Notes: generated by a model from the letters alone, not told the origin. Shown: positions 14,987 to 23,955, counted from the stretch's first letter. The stretch is 64,000 nt of DNA from Sphingobacterium nematocida (GCF_900168125.1 NZ_FUZF01000001.1:124001-188000); one strand, 5' to 3'. A program made the numbers and translations.

Positions 14987-17900
14987 CTAATTGAAATTAA
15001 TTTTTAAACCTAGATTGTAAACCCTTTGAGGTGGCATACCTAAATAATCTGAGTCCCTGCCCTCTTTGTTCGCTGTCCATAGCAAGCCCAGATTATTTAC
15101 AGATGTACTGAGGCTAATTTTTTTCCAGGTATAAGATATGCGCAGATCCTGCATACGGATCAGATCCCCTTTTCTGGTATTTGCATCGGAGTATAAGTAA
15201 AACTGGTCTCTTTCTGCTGATGCCGGATATTGGAGCGATGGAACTGATGTTTGCAGCTCGTCTCCTGGCTTTTGCCAGCGGTCGTAATAATCGGCGTGAC
15301 CAGAACGACCATAATACAGCGAGTTGTAGGCGATAGAAGAAGTCTGGTAATAATACCCCATTTTGTAGGAAATAGAAAAATACAAGGACCAGTTTTTCCA
15401 GTTAAGCGTACTTCTGAAAAAACCATATGATGTGGGCAATCCTGATCCACGAAAATTTATATTCCCGATAGAATCCTTCAAAATGGACTTATAATCCTTC
15501 GATTGTTGTTTGTTAAACAAACCAATTGGGTCGCCATTTGCTGGATCGAGGCCCTCGAAAGCATATGAGAACATTGGATAAAGCGGCTTTCCGACTATAG
15601 GATCAAAATTAGTACCTTTATTGGTCGTGTACCAACTGGCGTCATGGGCTACACCATCATACTTTGTTACTTTATTCGTCGCATAGGAATAACCAAAGCC
15701 AGACTGAATGTTTACATTCCCAACGCTGAACCTCGTATTCAGCTCCATATCCAGTCCTCTCCCCCTAACTTCACCGATATTACGGCTTACTGTTGAAAAT
15801 CCAGAAGTAGGGTCTATCCGCTCGTCTGAGATCAGATCGGTAGAAACTTTATTATACCATTCTACAGATCCGGAAAGGCGACTTTTCCAAAATCCAAAAT
15901 CCAGCCCGTAATTCATCATCTGTACATCTTCCCATCTTAAATTTGGATTGGCAGGCTGTGTTACCATAGCATATGGAAAATTGGTATACATGGCATTACC
16001 CAGATATTGCATAATAGGGTCAGCGATATTTCCACTTCCCGCATTGCCACTATGACCAAGTGTATACCGAAGTTTTAAATTATCAACCCATGAGCTCTGG
16101 GCTAAAAAGGATTCCTTTGATAGCACCCATGCTATTCCTGTTGACCATAGCGGCTTCCATCTGGCATTGGTCTTTACGCCAAATAGATTCGAACCATCCC
16201 GTCGCATAGAGCCATTTAGGATGTACTTTTGCTTATAGTGATAAGATCCATTGAAAAATAAGGACACAAAGCGCGTCACACCACCTTCGTCACCAACATA
16301 ATCCGGTATATAAGCTTGTCCACCTAAATTTCCAGATAATGCGTACGGTTTTAGGTAATCCACCTGTGTACTCAACAAGAGATCTTCGTTATACCCATAC
16401 AAACGATAAGCGTTTGAAAAATTAGACCGATGGCTTAGCTCCGCACCTAACAAGGTAGAAATACCATGAGAACCATAGCTTCGATCAAAATTTAACTGTC
16501 CCCTCAAATTATGCGCCCATACATCCGTATAACTCCGATCCAAAATAGCACCTAGCGGTACGGGGTACGTAAGTTTTCCATTTTTATCCACCTGCGTAAA
16601 ACTGTTTATTAAATCCCGCACCATGTATGCCTCTTGGGTACGCATATTTTGCAGAATCCCATCTGTATTATCAAATCGGTATACCAACTGCGTAGATAAT
16701 CCCGGCAAGGGTTCGTAACGTAACCTTAAGGTACTATTCAATTGATTTCTACTGCTTTTATTCTTGGTCGCCCTCAGCTCATCATAGGGTCTATATCTCC
16801 AATCTAAAAATTGACCATTTCCTACAGTATCTAGAAAGGCAGGATTGTAACGGTAAGGCACTGCCTGAGCCAGTCCATCTTTTTTAATCAGATCCGTATA
16901 GGGGTATACATTCTGAAGCGTAGTGCTTCCACCTGTATTAGCATTGGCATAGGTATAACCGATATCTACCGCTATACTCAGATTATTTAAAGGCCGAAAT
17001 GTACTGTTGTGCAACAGCGACATCCTACTGGAACTATTGGTAACAACCTGATCCTTGGAACGGTCGTAACCTATCCCGGTACTGTGGCTACGCTTTACGC
17101 CCGGGCTTTCCATGCGCACATGGTATTGCTGATCCTTTGCATTCCGATAGAAATAATCCTGATAATCGTCCCGATAATCATTTTTACCTAGTTCGCTTAG
17201 CGCGATATTCAACTCTTCTTGTGTAATTATTGATTTTGAGTGCTGGACCAATAAATCGACTACAGGTGACAGTATGGTACGTCTATTTCCCGAATCCTTA
17301 ATCGAACTATCATAAAATCCCTTTTCGTAAAGCATTTTTTCGATCTCGATAAAGTCCTGAGGTGATATAGTCGGTTCATAAAACAAATTCGGTTTATCCT
17401 TTACCCTAAAATTGGTCGTGGCTGAAATCTTCGCTTTCCCTGCTAAAGCCGCTGCTTTTTTCGTGGTAACGACGATAACCCCATTCCCCGCTCTGGAGCC
17501 CCATATCGAAGCCGCGGTAGCATCCTTGAGGAGTGTAACCGACTCCACATCTTCAGGGTTAATATCCGACATCGAACCCGCGAACGGAAAATTATCAACA
17601 ACAATCAAAGGTCCCATAAGTCCTTCTGTTAAGGTATTAATGCCTCGGATATTGATTTTTGCACCGCCCGTACGATTATCAAACTGTAATCCAGGAGCTA
17701 CAGCATCCAGACGATCCATGAGGTTAATTGACGGGCGAGCGTCCAATTGCTCTCGGGAAATAACCGAAAACGAACCTGCGGAGCGCTCTTTATTGATGGA
17801 CTGATAGCCATTATTGATCACCACCTCCTCTATCTCCGTGTACTTGCTAGGCAGCTCTATGATGATACCAGTAGCAAGATTGGCGGCATTAAAGCCAAGC

Positions 17901-18130
17901 GTTTGGTCCTGATACCCCATCTTACGAATAGTAATGAATCCTGATGACTCGGACACCCTTATTTCAAAACGACCTAAAGAGTCTGTTCTCGTGCTGTTCT
18001 GAAGATAGTTCACCGTGGCGTGATCAATTCCCATTCCCTTTTTGTCTATTACCTTACCAGACAACTTAACCTGGGCTGTGCCTATCATAGATAAGCATAA
18101 TAGCAGCATTGTTATAACTAGCCTATTCAT
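14987..18130 (-). CDS. SusC/RagA-like TonB-dependent outer-membrane transporter
   Basis: The 1047-residue protein has a signal peptide (MNRLVITMLLLCLSMIGTAQ), then a carboxypeptidase-regulatory-like domain (VKLSGKVIDKKGMGIDHATVNY), a plug domain (LMDRLDAVAPGLQFDNRTGGAKINIRG, then SVTLLKDATAASIWGSRAGNGVIVVTTK) and a large beta-barrel. It has no STN domain, unlike the other three SusC proteins here, which fits the absence of sigma and FecR genes at this locus. It imports a substrate using TonB energy. It lies 1 base after the TlpA gene in a three-gene operon TlpA-SusC-SusD. Confidence 0.93.
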   Translation of the reverse strand: MNRLVITMLLLCLSMIGTAQVKLSGKVIDKKGMGIDHATVNYLQNSTRTDSLGRFEIRVSESSGFITIRKMGYQDQTLGFNAANLATGIIIELPSKYTEIEEVVINNGYQSINKERSAGSFSVISREQLDARPSINLMDRLDAVAPGLQFDNRTGGAKINIRGINTLTEGLMGPLIVVDNFPFAGSMSDINPEDVESVTLLKDATAASIWGSRAGNGVIVVTTKKAAALAGKAKISATTNFRVKDKPNLFYEPTISPQDFIEIEKMLYEKGFYDSSIKDSGNRRTILSPVVDLLVQHSKSIITQEELNIALSELGKNDYRDDYQDYFYRNAKDQQYHVRMESPGVKRSHSTGIGYDRSKDQVVTNSSSRMSLLHNSTFRPLNNLSIAVDIGYTYANANTGGSTTLQNVYPYTDLIKKDGLAQAVPYRYNPAFLDTVGNGQFLDWRYRPYDELRATKNKSSRNQLNSTLRLRYEPLPGLSTQLVYRFDNTDGILQNMRTQEAYMVRDLINSFTQVDKNGKLTYPVPLGAILDRSYTDVWAHNLRGQLNFDRSYGSHGISTLLGAELSHRSNFSNAYRLYGYNEDLLLSTQVDYLKPYALSGNLGGQAYIPDYVGDEGGVTRFVSLFFNGSYHYKQKYILNGSMRRDGSNLFGVKTNARWKPLWSTGIAWVLSKESFLAQSSWVDNLKLRYTLGHSGNAGSGNIADPIMQYLGNAMYTNFPYAMVTQPANPNLRWEDVQMMNYGLDFGFWKSRLSGSVEWYNKVSTDLISDERIDPTSGFSTVSRNIGEVRGRGLDMELNTRFSVGNVNIQSGFGYSYATNKVTKYDGVAHDASWYTTNKGTNFDPIVGKPLYPMFSYAFEGLDPANGDPIGLFNKQQSKDYKSILKDSIGNINFRGSGLPTSYGFFRSTLNWKNWSLYFSISYKMGYYYQTSSIAYNSLYYGRSGHADYYDRWQKPGDELQTSVPSLQYPASAERDQFYLYSDANTRKGDLIRMQDLRISYTWKKISLSTSVNNLGLLWTANKEGRDSDYLGMPPQRVYNLGLKINFN

Positions 18131-18131
18131 A

Positions 18132-18890
18132 CTACCAGTATATACCTTTACTACGTCTCACCATTTTCTGAATTTGATCTAACGTCACAAAATCAAAACC
18201 AGTAATCGCCCGAACCCTGTCGGTATGATCTATCCAGATGTAACGCGGGATAGCTTGATGCGGAAACATTCCCTTCAAATATGTATCAAACACGATAGAC
18301 TGTCCGATATCACCTACAAAATGACTCGAATCTGAAATAACCTTCCCGATTTTCTTTAGATCATCATTTTTTAAATCACTATTGACAAGAACTACATCAA
18401 TCTGGTTATGGACAGCTTTTCGAAAGTCATGGATTTTTTTAAAATTTTGGATACAGGTACCGCACCAAGTGGCCCAGAAATCAAGAATGAATGGTTTGCC
18501 ACGAAGATGCTCTAAGGTCATCCTTAGCGTATCGCCATTCTTATAAACTACATGTTCCTTGGTCCAGAATTCTGGCGGAACCTTATCTCCCACCCTGACG
18601 GGTATGACATTATTTAGGCCATTGGCCTCCTGCCCGAAAGCAGGAAGAGCCAAAAGGCCACTAAACAACACACAGAATATTATTAAAAGTGCTTTATGCC
18701 ATAAGCTATAAGCAGAATGCCTTACTTCCCTCCCGTCTTTGCGAGCGAAGCGAAGCAATCTATTACTATTATTTTGTTTTATCGGGCGTCTTAAAAGGTC
18801 TCTGTCACTCTGTAACTTCGTTACTTTGTCACTCTGGCCAACGGCCATACCTCTTCCACCCCTAAAAAAATATCTCATTTTTTGGTTCAA
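18132..18890 (-). CDS. TlpA-like thioredoxin with an unusual repeat-derived N-terminus
   Basis: The C-terminal half is a TlpA/AhpC-type thioredoxin with the redox motif FWATWCGTC (Cys143, Cys146) and the cis-proline region HQAIPRYIWID. A Sec signal-like segment (ALLIIFCVLFSGLLALPAFGQ) lies at residues 67-87, unusually far from the start. The first ~60 residues come from intergenic repeat DNA (RLLRFARKDGREV and KVTKLQSDRD), yet no ATG occurs closer to the signal. Possible starts are residues 1, 5 and 15, or an undetected non-ATG codon. TlpA proteins reduce disulfides in the periplasm. It is first in the TlpA-SusC-SusD operon. Confidence 0.75.
   Translation of the reverse strand: MNQKMRYFFRGGRGMAVGQSDKVTKLQSDRDLLRRPIKQNNSNRLLRFARKDGREVRHSAYSLWHKALLIIFCVLFSGLLALPAFGQEANGLNNVIPVRVGDKVPPEFWTKEHVVYKNGDTLRMTLEHLRGKPFILDFWATWCGTCIQNFKKIHDFRKAVHNQIDVVLVNSDLKNDDLKKIGKVISDSSHFVGDIGQSIVFDTYLKGMFPHQAIPRYIWIDHTDRVRAITGFDFVTLDQIQKMVRRSKGIYW
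18733..18762. repeat. REP-like intergenic repeat inside the TlpA reading frame
   Basis: CCCGTCTTTGCGAGCGAAGC (followed by GAAGCAATCT) is the typical wording of a dispersed Bacteroidota repeat (CGTCnTTGCGAG ... GAAGCAATCT). It encodes residues 43-53 of the TlpA frame. A second short repetitive patch (GTCACTCTG, GTTACTTTG units, 18800-18840) lies a little further upstream of the gene. Confidence 0.6.
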
Positions 18891-19380
18891 TTATGCAACA
18901 GTTTTCACCATTGCAGATTCAAAAATCTAGTGTGATTTCTGAATGGATTTAATTGGTTATTCTTGGTTTATAATCGGTTTTTATACCATCCATTCACGAA
19001 ATAAATAAAAGTACCGACCTCCAGATTATCGCAATACGATAAAATTAAAACACACAATATTTGCTTGTATTTAAAATCTAGGCTATCTTTAAGGTGCGAA
19101 TTTAAATAGATAGTAACCGATTTCTAACCTGTGCAAACAATAGTGTTTTCATATTTGGGGGTCGGCTTACAGAAAAGGGCTTTGACGTATTTTTTAAACC
19201 GTCATTGCGAGAATGTTTTGTACGTAGTAAAAACGACGTGGCAATCTTCCCCCCTCTGTCTGTAATATCTTGTTAAGTTTTACTCCGGCGATGCCGGTAC
19301 GTTCTTTAAATGTAAAAGTTGGGAGTACCATGACGACCGATTGGATATTGGTGTTGAATGGTGTTTGTTGGTTTTCTGTT
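18891..19380. other. Non-coding gap with a second REP-like element (19199-19251)
   Basis: No gene is supported between 18891 and 19380. At 19199 the wording CCGTCATTGCGAGAATG begins and a matching ACGACGTGGCAATCTTCC ends near 19251, so the two halves resemble REP ends around a small loop. The rest is AT-rich and featureless. Confidence 0.5.
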
Positions 19381-19680
19381 TCGTTCTCATAATATTAAAG
19401 TTTATGAAACGAAAGGCACTCACGGATACTTGGAAAAGCCAAAGGAGCGAACTTCCAAGCTTTGCACGTGGCGCCGTCAAGAGCCCCTAAGACCGTAATC
19501 TTAGTTCCACAAAGTCTGACAGGAAGTCCGCTCCATTGAAGAGTATGTAAAGATACAAAAAGCAATGGAAAGCGAACCCCTTGTCGACCTACGTGGAAAA
19601 TTGACGGCTTTCGTGCGTAAGTGACAATCGTAAAGATTGAGGGTTAAACCTCTATCCTTTTAGTCGCTATTTAATTAACT
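19380..19680 (+). other. Stem-loop-rich non-coding stretch, possible structured RNA
   Basis: Within 300 bases several perfect stems occur: TTGG/CCAA (near 19430), TAAGA/TCTTA (19488-19503), nested TCCATTG/CAATGGA and GTAT/ATAC (19533-19570), CAATC/GATTG (19626-19640), and GAGG/CCTC (19640-19654). There is no supported open frame. The density is more than I would expect by chance in such sequence, but I cannot match it to tmRNA, RNase P RNA, 6S RNA or a riboswitch. Strand is assumed from the downstream gene. Confidence 0.3.
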
Positions 19681-19706
19681 ATTACAAAGATAAGAAACAA
19701 TATTGA

Positions 19707-19728
19707 ATTGTCCACTATAACGGACAAT
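19707..19728. promoter_or_regulatory. Inverted repeat, possible operator of the HTH gene
   Basis: ATTGTCC and GGACAAT form a perfect 7-bp inverted repeat with an 8-base spacer, ending 30 bases before the ATG of the small HTH gene. This is a usual place for an autoregulatory site. Confidence 0.45.
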
Positions 19729-19758
19729 ATTTTTTAAAGTAAACCAATTTGTAAAAAA

Positions 19759-20055
19759 ATGGAAAAAGTTAAAGACGAAGAACAAGAACAATTCCAACGT
19801 GATTTATTAGATTTCATTAATATTCAATTTATTTCACCAATTAGTATTAAAGGAAAGCGCCCCACTATACGGCAGTATGTAGAGATTATGAATATTCGCC
19901 GAACAACTATTAACAAATTAACAACGAGTAATGGATATGATGTACCAATATCAACAATTCGTAAAGTTTGTAAATATGCTAAAATATCTATAGCAGAGTT
20001 CTTTACCATGTTTGAAGCTTATCTAAAAGAAAAAGAATCTGTGATAGAGAAGTAA
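19759..20055 (+). CDS. Small XRE-like helix-turn-helix protein, 98 residues
   Basis: The central part (RPTIRQYVEIMNIRRTTINKLTTSNGYDVPISTIRKVCKYAKISIAEFF) is a helix-turn-helix of the Cro/CI-like type: a helix, a turn at NIRRTT, a recognition helix, then VPISTIRKVCKYAKIS as the closing helix. It is preceded by an inverted repeat and followed 32 bases later by an ORF6N gene on the same strand. The three genes may form an accessory module of phage or mobile-element origin. Confidence 0.7.
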   Translation: MEKVKDEEQEQFQRDLLDFINIQFISPISIKGKRPTIRQYVEIMNIRRTTINKLTTSNGYDVPISTIRKVCKYAKISIAEFFTMFEAYLKEKESVIEK

Positions 20056-20087
20056 AAAACCAAGACCAATTATAACCACGGGGAATT

Positions 20088-20675
20088 ATGAGTAAGAACA
20101 ACCATTCAGAAATAAAAAACTTGCATCCGGAAGATGTTCTGATGAGCAGAATTTATCTTTTCAGAGATCAAAAAGTGATGTTAGATAGGGATTTAGCCGA
20201 GCTTTATGGAGTAGAAACTAAAGCATTAAACCAAGCTGTAAAAAGAAATATTGCTAGATTTCCTCCAGACTTTATGTTTGAACTAACACAGGAAGAGTAT
20301 AGTTCTTTAAGGTCACAAACTGTGACCTTAAAGAAAAAAGGAGGTCATAGCAAGTACTTAGCCAACGTATTTACTGAACAAGGTGTAGCCATGCTATCGA
20401 GTGTACTAAAAAGTCCACAGGCTATACAAGTTAATATACAAATCATGCGAGTATTTACTAAACTGCGCCAATTCCTTACAGATAACTCAAGGATACAGTA
20501 TGAACTAACAGAGATGCGACTCGCCATAGAAAAGCTTTCAAAAAAGCAAAATGGCCACGACCAGAATATCGAATTGCTATTTGAGTATATTGACCGACTG
20601 CAGGATAAGGAGGAAAAAACGGTGACAAATCCAAACTCTAAAGGTGAGATAGGATTTAAGGTTGGAATAAAATAG
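20088..20675 (+). CDS. ORF6N domain protein
   Basis: The 195-residue protein has the ORF6N domain in residues 15-105: SRIYLFRDQKVMLDRDLAELYGVETKALNQAVKRNIARFPPDFMFEL, then VFTEQGVAMLSSVLKSPQAIQVNIQIMRVF. A helical coiled-coil region and a tail (KGEIGFKVG) follow. ORF6N proteins are found on phages and mobile elements as antirepressor or DNA-binding proteins of the KilA-N group. A leader AACCAATTATAACCACGGGGAA-like wording precedes the ATG, and the same leader precedes the next ORF6N gene, showing a tandem duplication. Confidence 0.88.
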   Translation: MSKNNHSEIKNLHPEDVLMSRIYLFRDQKVMLDRDLAELYGVETKALNQAVKRNIARFPPDFMFELTQEEYSSLRSQTVTLKKKGGHSKYLANVFTEQGVAMLSSVLKSPQAIQVNIQIMRVFTKLRQFLTDNSRIQYELTEMRLAIEKLSKKQNGHDQNIELLFEYIDRLQDKEEKTVTNPNSKGEIGFKVGIK

Positions 20676-20708
20676 TACCCAACAACCAATTATAACCAAG
20701 GGGAAATT

Positions 20709-21080
20709 ATGAGTAAACTTAACACCAATGCAATAGTAATAACAGACGAAACCCTTGTCAACAAAATATATGAGTTCAGAGGCCAAAAAGTGATGCTCGA
20801 TAGCGATCTTGCTGAATTATACGGTGTGGAAACTAAACGTCTAAATGAGCAAGTTCGCAGAAATTCCACTCGTTTTCCGGAGGATTTTATGTTCACCCTC
20901 AATAAAGATGAAGTAGAAATCTTGAAGTCGCATATTGCGACCTCAAGTTGGGGAGGTCGCAGAAATGCTCCCAATATGTATACTGAATACGGAGTACCCT
21001 CCGCTAGCGCCACAATGCTTGTGGTGTCTCGTAAATCTCGAAGTAAAATCATTGAATCGATTTTAAACTTATTACATTAA
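20709..21080 (+). pseudogene. Second ORF6N gene, 5' part, broken
   Basis: The N-terminal 96 residues are a good ORF6N domain (YEFRGQKVMLDSDLAELYGVETKRLNEQ, then MFTLNKDEVE and NMYTEYGV). After residue 96 (about base 20996) homology stops where VLMLSSVL would be expected; the remaining 27 codons are unrelated. The missing 3' end reappears at 21948-22112. It shares its leader with the ORF6N gene at 20088. The break is a replacement or insertion of foreign scraps of about 950 bases. Confidence 0.75.
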
Positions 21081-21230
21081 TGTCTGTCCACCATCAACAA
21101 CAAATTCGCTTCCTGTAATGTAACTACTCTTATCATTAACTAAGAATAGAACAGCATTTGCAATGTCTTTTGGAGATCCTTTGTAACCTAAAGCTACTGT
21201 TGCTTCAGCCATTGCATCAAGATTAATTGC
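21072..21230 (-). pseudogene. C-terminal scrap of a short-chain dehydrogenase
   Basis: On the minus strand the last ~50 codons encode [20 protein letters not shown] and [18 protein letters not shown], the classic C-terminus of SDR oxidoreductases (PEDIA, SYITG, VDGG). The catalytic Ser-Tyr-Lys region and the nucleotide-binding domain are missing. The long open frame that continues to 21710 is antisense to the AI-2E fragment and is an artefact. Confidence 0.75.
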
Positions 21231-21306
21231 GGCCGCTGTTTTTAAGTTAAAACAATAAACTGTCTGATAATAGGCCATAGAAATTTGAAAAAAATTGAAC
21301 AAAAAT

Positions 21307-21820
21307 ATGACTAATTCACTTTTTAAAGGGACACAGATCATTCTGTTCACTGTTCTGGCTATAACAATTTTATACTTTGGAAAAGAGGTATTGGCACCGC
21401 TCGCGATGGCCGGAATTTTAGCGATGTTGTTTTTAGGCCCTTCTACTTTTTTTGAAAATAAAGGAATGCCTCGATGGGTCAGTGCTTTGATAGCTATTGC
21501 GTGTCTATTGATAATTTGTTCCGGAATTATATTCTTATTGAATTGGCAATTACAAAGCTTTGCCGCACAGTTGGAAGATATGAAGAAAAACATGGGCGAT
21601 ATGGTTTCTAAATTACAGTCCTGGATAGAAAGCAGAGTGGGAATTGACGAAGCGCGCCAAAAAGCGATCGTGGAAGAGCAGATGAAAAACGGTGCTGAAG
21701 GAGGTAGCACGTCAATAATTCCTGCGTTGTTTGGAATGCTAGTAGACTTTATATTGGTCTTGGTATATATTTATTTGCTTCTGATCTATCGTTCCCGAAT
21801 AAAGGCATTTTTGCTTAAAA
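21307..21820 (+). pseudogene. AI-2E family transporter, 5' fragment
   Basis: About 170 codons (from [11 protein letters not shown] to RSRIKAFLLK) align with the intact AI-2E protein at 2511-3539: LPRWASALIA against [20 protein letters not shown] identical, DMKNNL against DMKKNM, and QQKAIVNEQMK against [11 protein letters not shown]. Identity is well below that of a recent copy, so it is an older paralogue. The C-terminal half including the LVPFIGN region is missing; the frame runs on into antisense sequence of the small gene behind it. Confidence 0.8.
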
Positions 21821-21968
21821 GGCGACTCCCCCCTGTTACTGCGTCCAATATTCGGAGGCCCAGAGCTAAGTATTTAAGAATATTCAGCGCCTTTTCCAGC
21901 AGTTTTATCGAAGTCGATCGCAAGATCTGCACCGCTTGACTTATTGATTTGATGATTATATCGACCAC
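21821..21968 (-). pseudogene. Fragment of a relative of the 62-residue small gene
   Basis: Minus-strand reading gives IIKSISQAVQIL, then ALNILKYLALGLRILDAVTG, matching IIKKISQAVQVL, ALNIVKYVAVGLGILEAMTS of the gene at 3803-3991. Its N-terminal three codons come from ORF6N sequence, and its C-terminal codons (RLLSKNAFIRER) are antisense to the AI-2E fragment, so it is truncated at both ends. Its position next to an AI-2E gene mirrors the locus at 2.5-4 kb. Confidence 0.65.
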
Positions 21969-22112
21969 CTGCAGGAGAAGGAAGAAAAAACAGGACCAAA
22001 CCCGGATTCAAAGGGTAAAATCGGATTTAAGATTGCCAGTGATGTTTTTACTCATTATATTAGGTTCTTGAAGACGCCTATATCTCCTATAATAACAGCT
22101 ATTGCAATATAA
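21948..22112 (+). pseudogene. 3' end of the broken second ORF6N gene
   Basis: The frame encodes FDDYIDHLQEKEEKTGPN, then PDSKGKIGFKI, matching FEYIDRLQDKEEKTVTN, then PNSKGEIGFKV at the end of the intact ORF6N protein. It ends with an unrelated tail to TAA at 22110-22112. With the 5' part at 20709 it marks both ends of the inserted block. Confidence 0.75.
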
Positions 22113-22203
22113 AAAAACTCGTATCTTGCACACAGTAAAAAACTACAGAAGTGACACACGCCGACAGGCGTAGCCCGCTCTATACATCTATACTTTAATT
22201 GCT

Positions 22204-23955
22204 ATGAAAAAGTTACACATCCTTCTCTTTTTGGCTTTAGGGTCGCTGGTCTCCTGTGACAAGAACAATACGGATCTAGACGACGCCCCGGTAGTCATCC
22301 AAAACGACATTGCACAGCTAAGCACACGTCTAGGCTATGACAATTCAGGCCTGCTCCAACTGTCCAATCTAATGGCATCAGCGAGATTTAAATCCACCAC
22401 AGGTGCTACAGTGGCCGCTATCGAAAATCCTGATTTTTCTCTTGCTCTGGTCGCACAAATTGCTCCACCGGATTATGAAGGCAACAAGTTAAGAGCCACC
22501 CATGTCGCTGTATCCGACAACTATGCTTACGTGAGTTACAATACCGAAGGCGACAAGTATTTAGGAGGAGTCGACGTCATTGACATTTCGGACATCAATA
22601 CCCCCCGCTTGGTTGTAAATGCCAAGCTCCCCAACATCGACATCAGTTCATTGGCTATAGATGGAGATAACCTATTGCTTGCAGGCGCCGCAGATGAAGG
22701 TGTTCTTGACAATATCAGTTCGCCGGCGGTGTTAATTGTACTCCCTTTACAAAATGGACTTCCAACTACAGCCTACCGTTACACAGCACTCCCCAGTTAC
22801 GTAGCCACTGATGTTGCCTTTAATAACGAAAGCCAATATGTCGTATCGGGCAACTCAGGTGCTATAGCCCGCTTGAGCAAAACGTCAGGGAAGATTGAGA
22901 ACACCAGCAGTATCCCAGATCTCTTAGCGGTAAAAACTTATAAGAACCAAGTGTTTGCCCTATCAGGTAGCCAGGGAATCAAAGTGATGAACAATAACCT
23001 GAGTCTTGTCAAAACTATTGAGACTGTCCTCAACCCAACTTCATCTAAACGTACTATAGATTTTTATAATGACTTTCTTTTGATTGCAGAAGGAAGCCAA
23101 GGCTTAGGCATATATAATACAAATACGGGAGCGGTGCAAAATCGTATCGCCATTCCAGTTTCCGCAGAGGATAACGACACCGATCAGGAGGATATTGTTA
23201 CCAACGCTGTAACCACCAATGCGGCACGTGTTTTCGTTGCCAACGGTGGAGTAGGTATTGCTGTCTATCAATTTGATAAGCAGAATAATTTCATCTATTT
23301 GGGAAGTTCAAGTTTTAACAGTATTGACAATAGTTCAAGTAATTTTGTGATCAGCAGAGATAATTATGTTTTTGTGGCTACTGGTAAAGGCGGCCTGAAA
23401 ATCCTTAAACTGATAGAATTAAAGCCTGCTCTTCCAACCTGTAATGGTACATACCCCGCTTACAGCGGTGGTACGCAATGGGATCTCAATATCAATGAAG
23501 CGGCAAACTACGCAGACACCAAAACCTTCAACTCCAATGTAAATATCAATAGAAATTTCACCTGGTGTGGTACATTCAATGTCAACGGCAGTTATGTTAA
23601 CCTAAATAGCGGTACCTTTAATATGTACGGAACGATGGCTTTAAAACAAAATATAAATGTTAATGCAGCTATGAATCTTATTGGTTCTGGCACTATCGGA
23701 GGCACATTTACTGTAAATGGAGGTGCTACATTAAGCGTAAAAGGTACGCTTTATCAAGGGTCATCGGGCTCTAGAACGACATCGACCATTAACGGAAAAC
23801 TTATTATAGACGGCGAAGTAGTTGTGTATGGCAACCTTACGATCAATGGTGGAGGTAGGGTTGAATTTGCCAATGCTAATTCCAAGCTTATCGTATACGG
23901 TAACCTGACAAACTGGGGAACGGTGGCCAGAGGAAGTATATCTCAAATTAAATAA
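22204..23955 (+). CDS. LVIVD-repeat lipoprotein with a C-terminal beta-solenoid-like region
   Basis: The 583-residue protein has a lipoprotein signal (MKKLHILLFLALGSLVSC, Cys18). Residues about 80-400 contain LVIVD-type beta-propeller repeats (AYVSYNTEGDKYLGGVDVIDISDINTPRLV, then VFVANGGVGIAVYQF, then YVFVATGKGGLKILKL). Residues about 430-575 are a different, Asn/Gly-rich repeat with short strands (NVNRNF, TFNVNGSYVNLNSGTF, LIIDGEVVVYGNLTINGGG, KLIVYGNLTNWG), resembling a polymer-forming or solenoid fold. It is probably a surface lipoprotein. The ligand is unknown. A GC-rich hairpin follows the stop. Confidence 0.8.
   Translation: MKKLHILLFLALGSLVSCDKNNTDLDDAPVVIQNDIAQLSTRLGYDNSGLLQLSNLMASARFKSTTGATVAAIENPDFSLALVAQIAPPDYEGNKLRATHVAVSDNYAYVSYNTEGDKYLGGVDVIDISDINTPRLVVNAKLPNIDISSLAIDGDNLLLAGAADEGVLDNISSPAVLIVLPLQNGLPTTAYRYTALPSYVATDVAFNNESQYVVSGNSGAIARLSKTSGKIENTSSIPDLLAVKTYKNQVFALSGSQGIKVMNNNLSLVKTIETVLNPTSSKRTIDFYNDFLLIAEGSQGLGIYNTNTGAVQNRIAIPVSAEDNDTDQEDIVTNAVTTNAARVFVANGGVGIAVYQFDKQNNFIYLGSSSFNSIDNSSSNFVISRDNYVFVATGKGGLKILKLIELKPALPTCNGTYPAYSGGTQWDLNINEAANYADTKTFNSNVNINRNFTWCGTFNVNGSYVNLNSGTFNMYGTMALKQNINVNAAMNLIGSGTIGGTFTVNGGATLSVKGTLYQGSSGSRTTSTINGKLIIDGEVVVYGNLTINGGGRVEFANANSKLIVYGNLTNWGTVARGSISQIK

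Noticed and set aside
19280..19480. Minus-strand 66-residue frame
   Set aside because: It lies in the stem-loop-rich region and has no coding character.
19380..19680. tmRNA, RNase P RNA or 6S RNA
   Set aside because: The conserved ends and core motifs of these RNAs are not present.
21072..21710. Minus-strand 212-residue frame
   Set aside because: Only its last 50 codons (SDR scrap) are meaningful; the rest is antisense to an AI-2E fragment.
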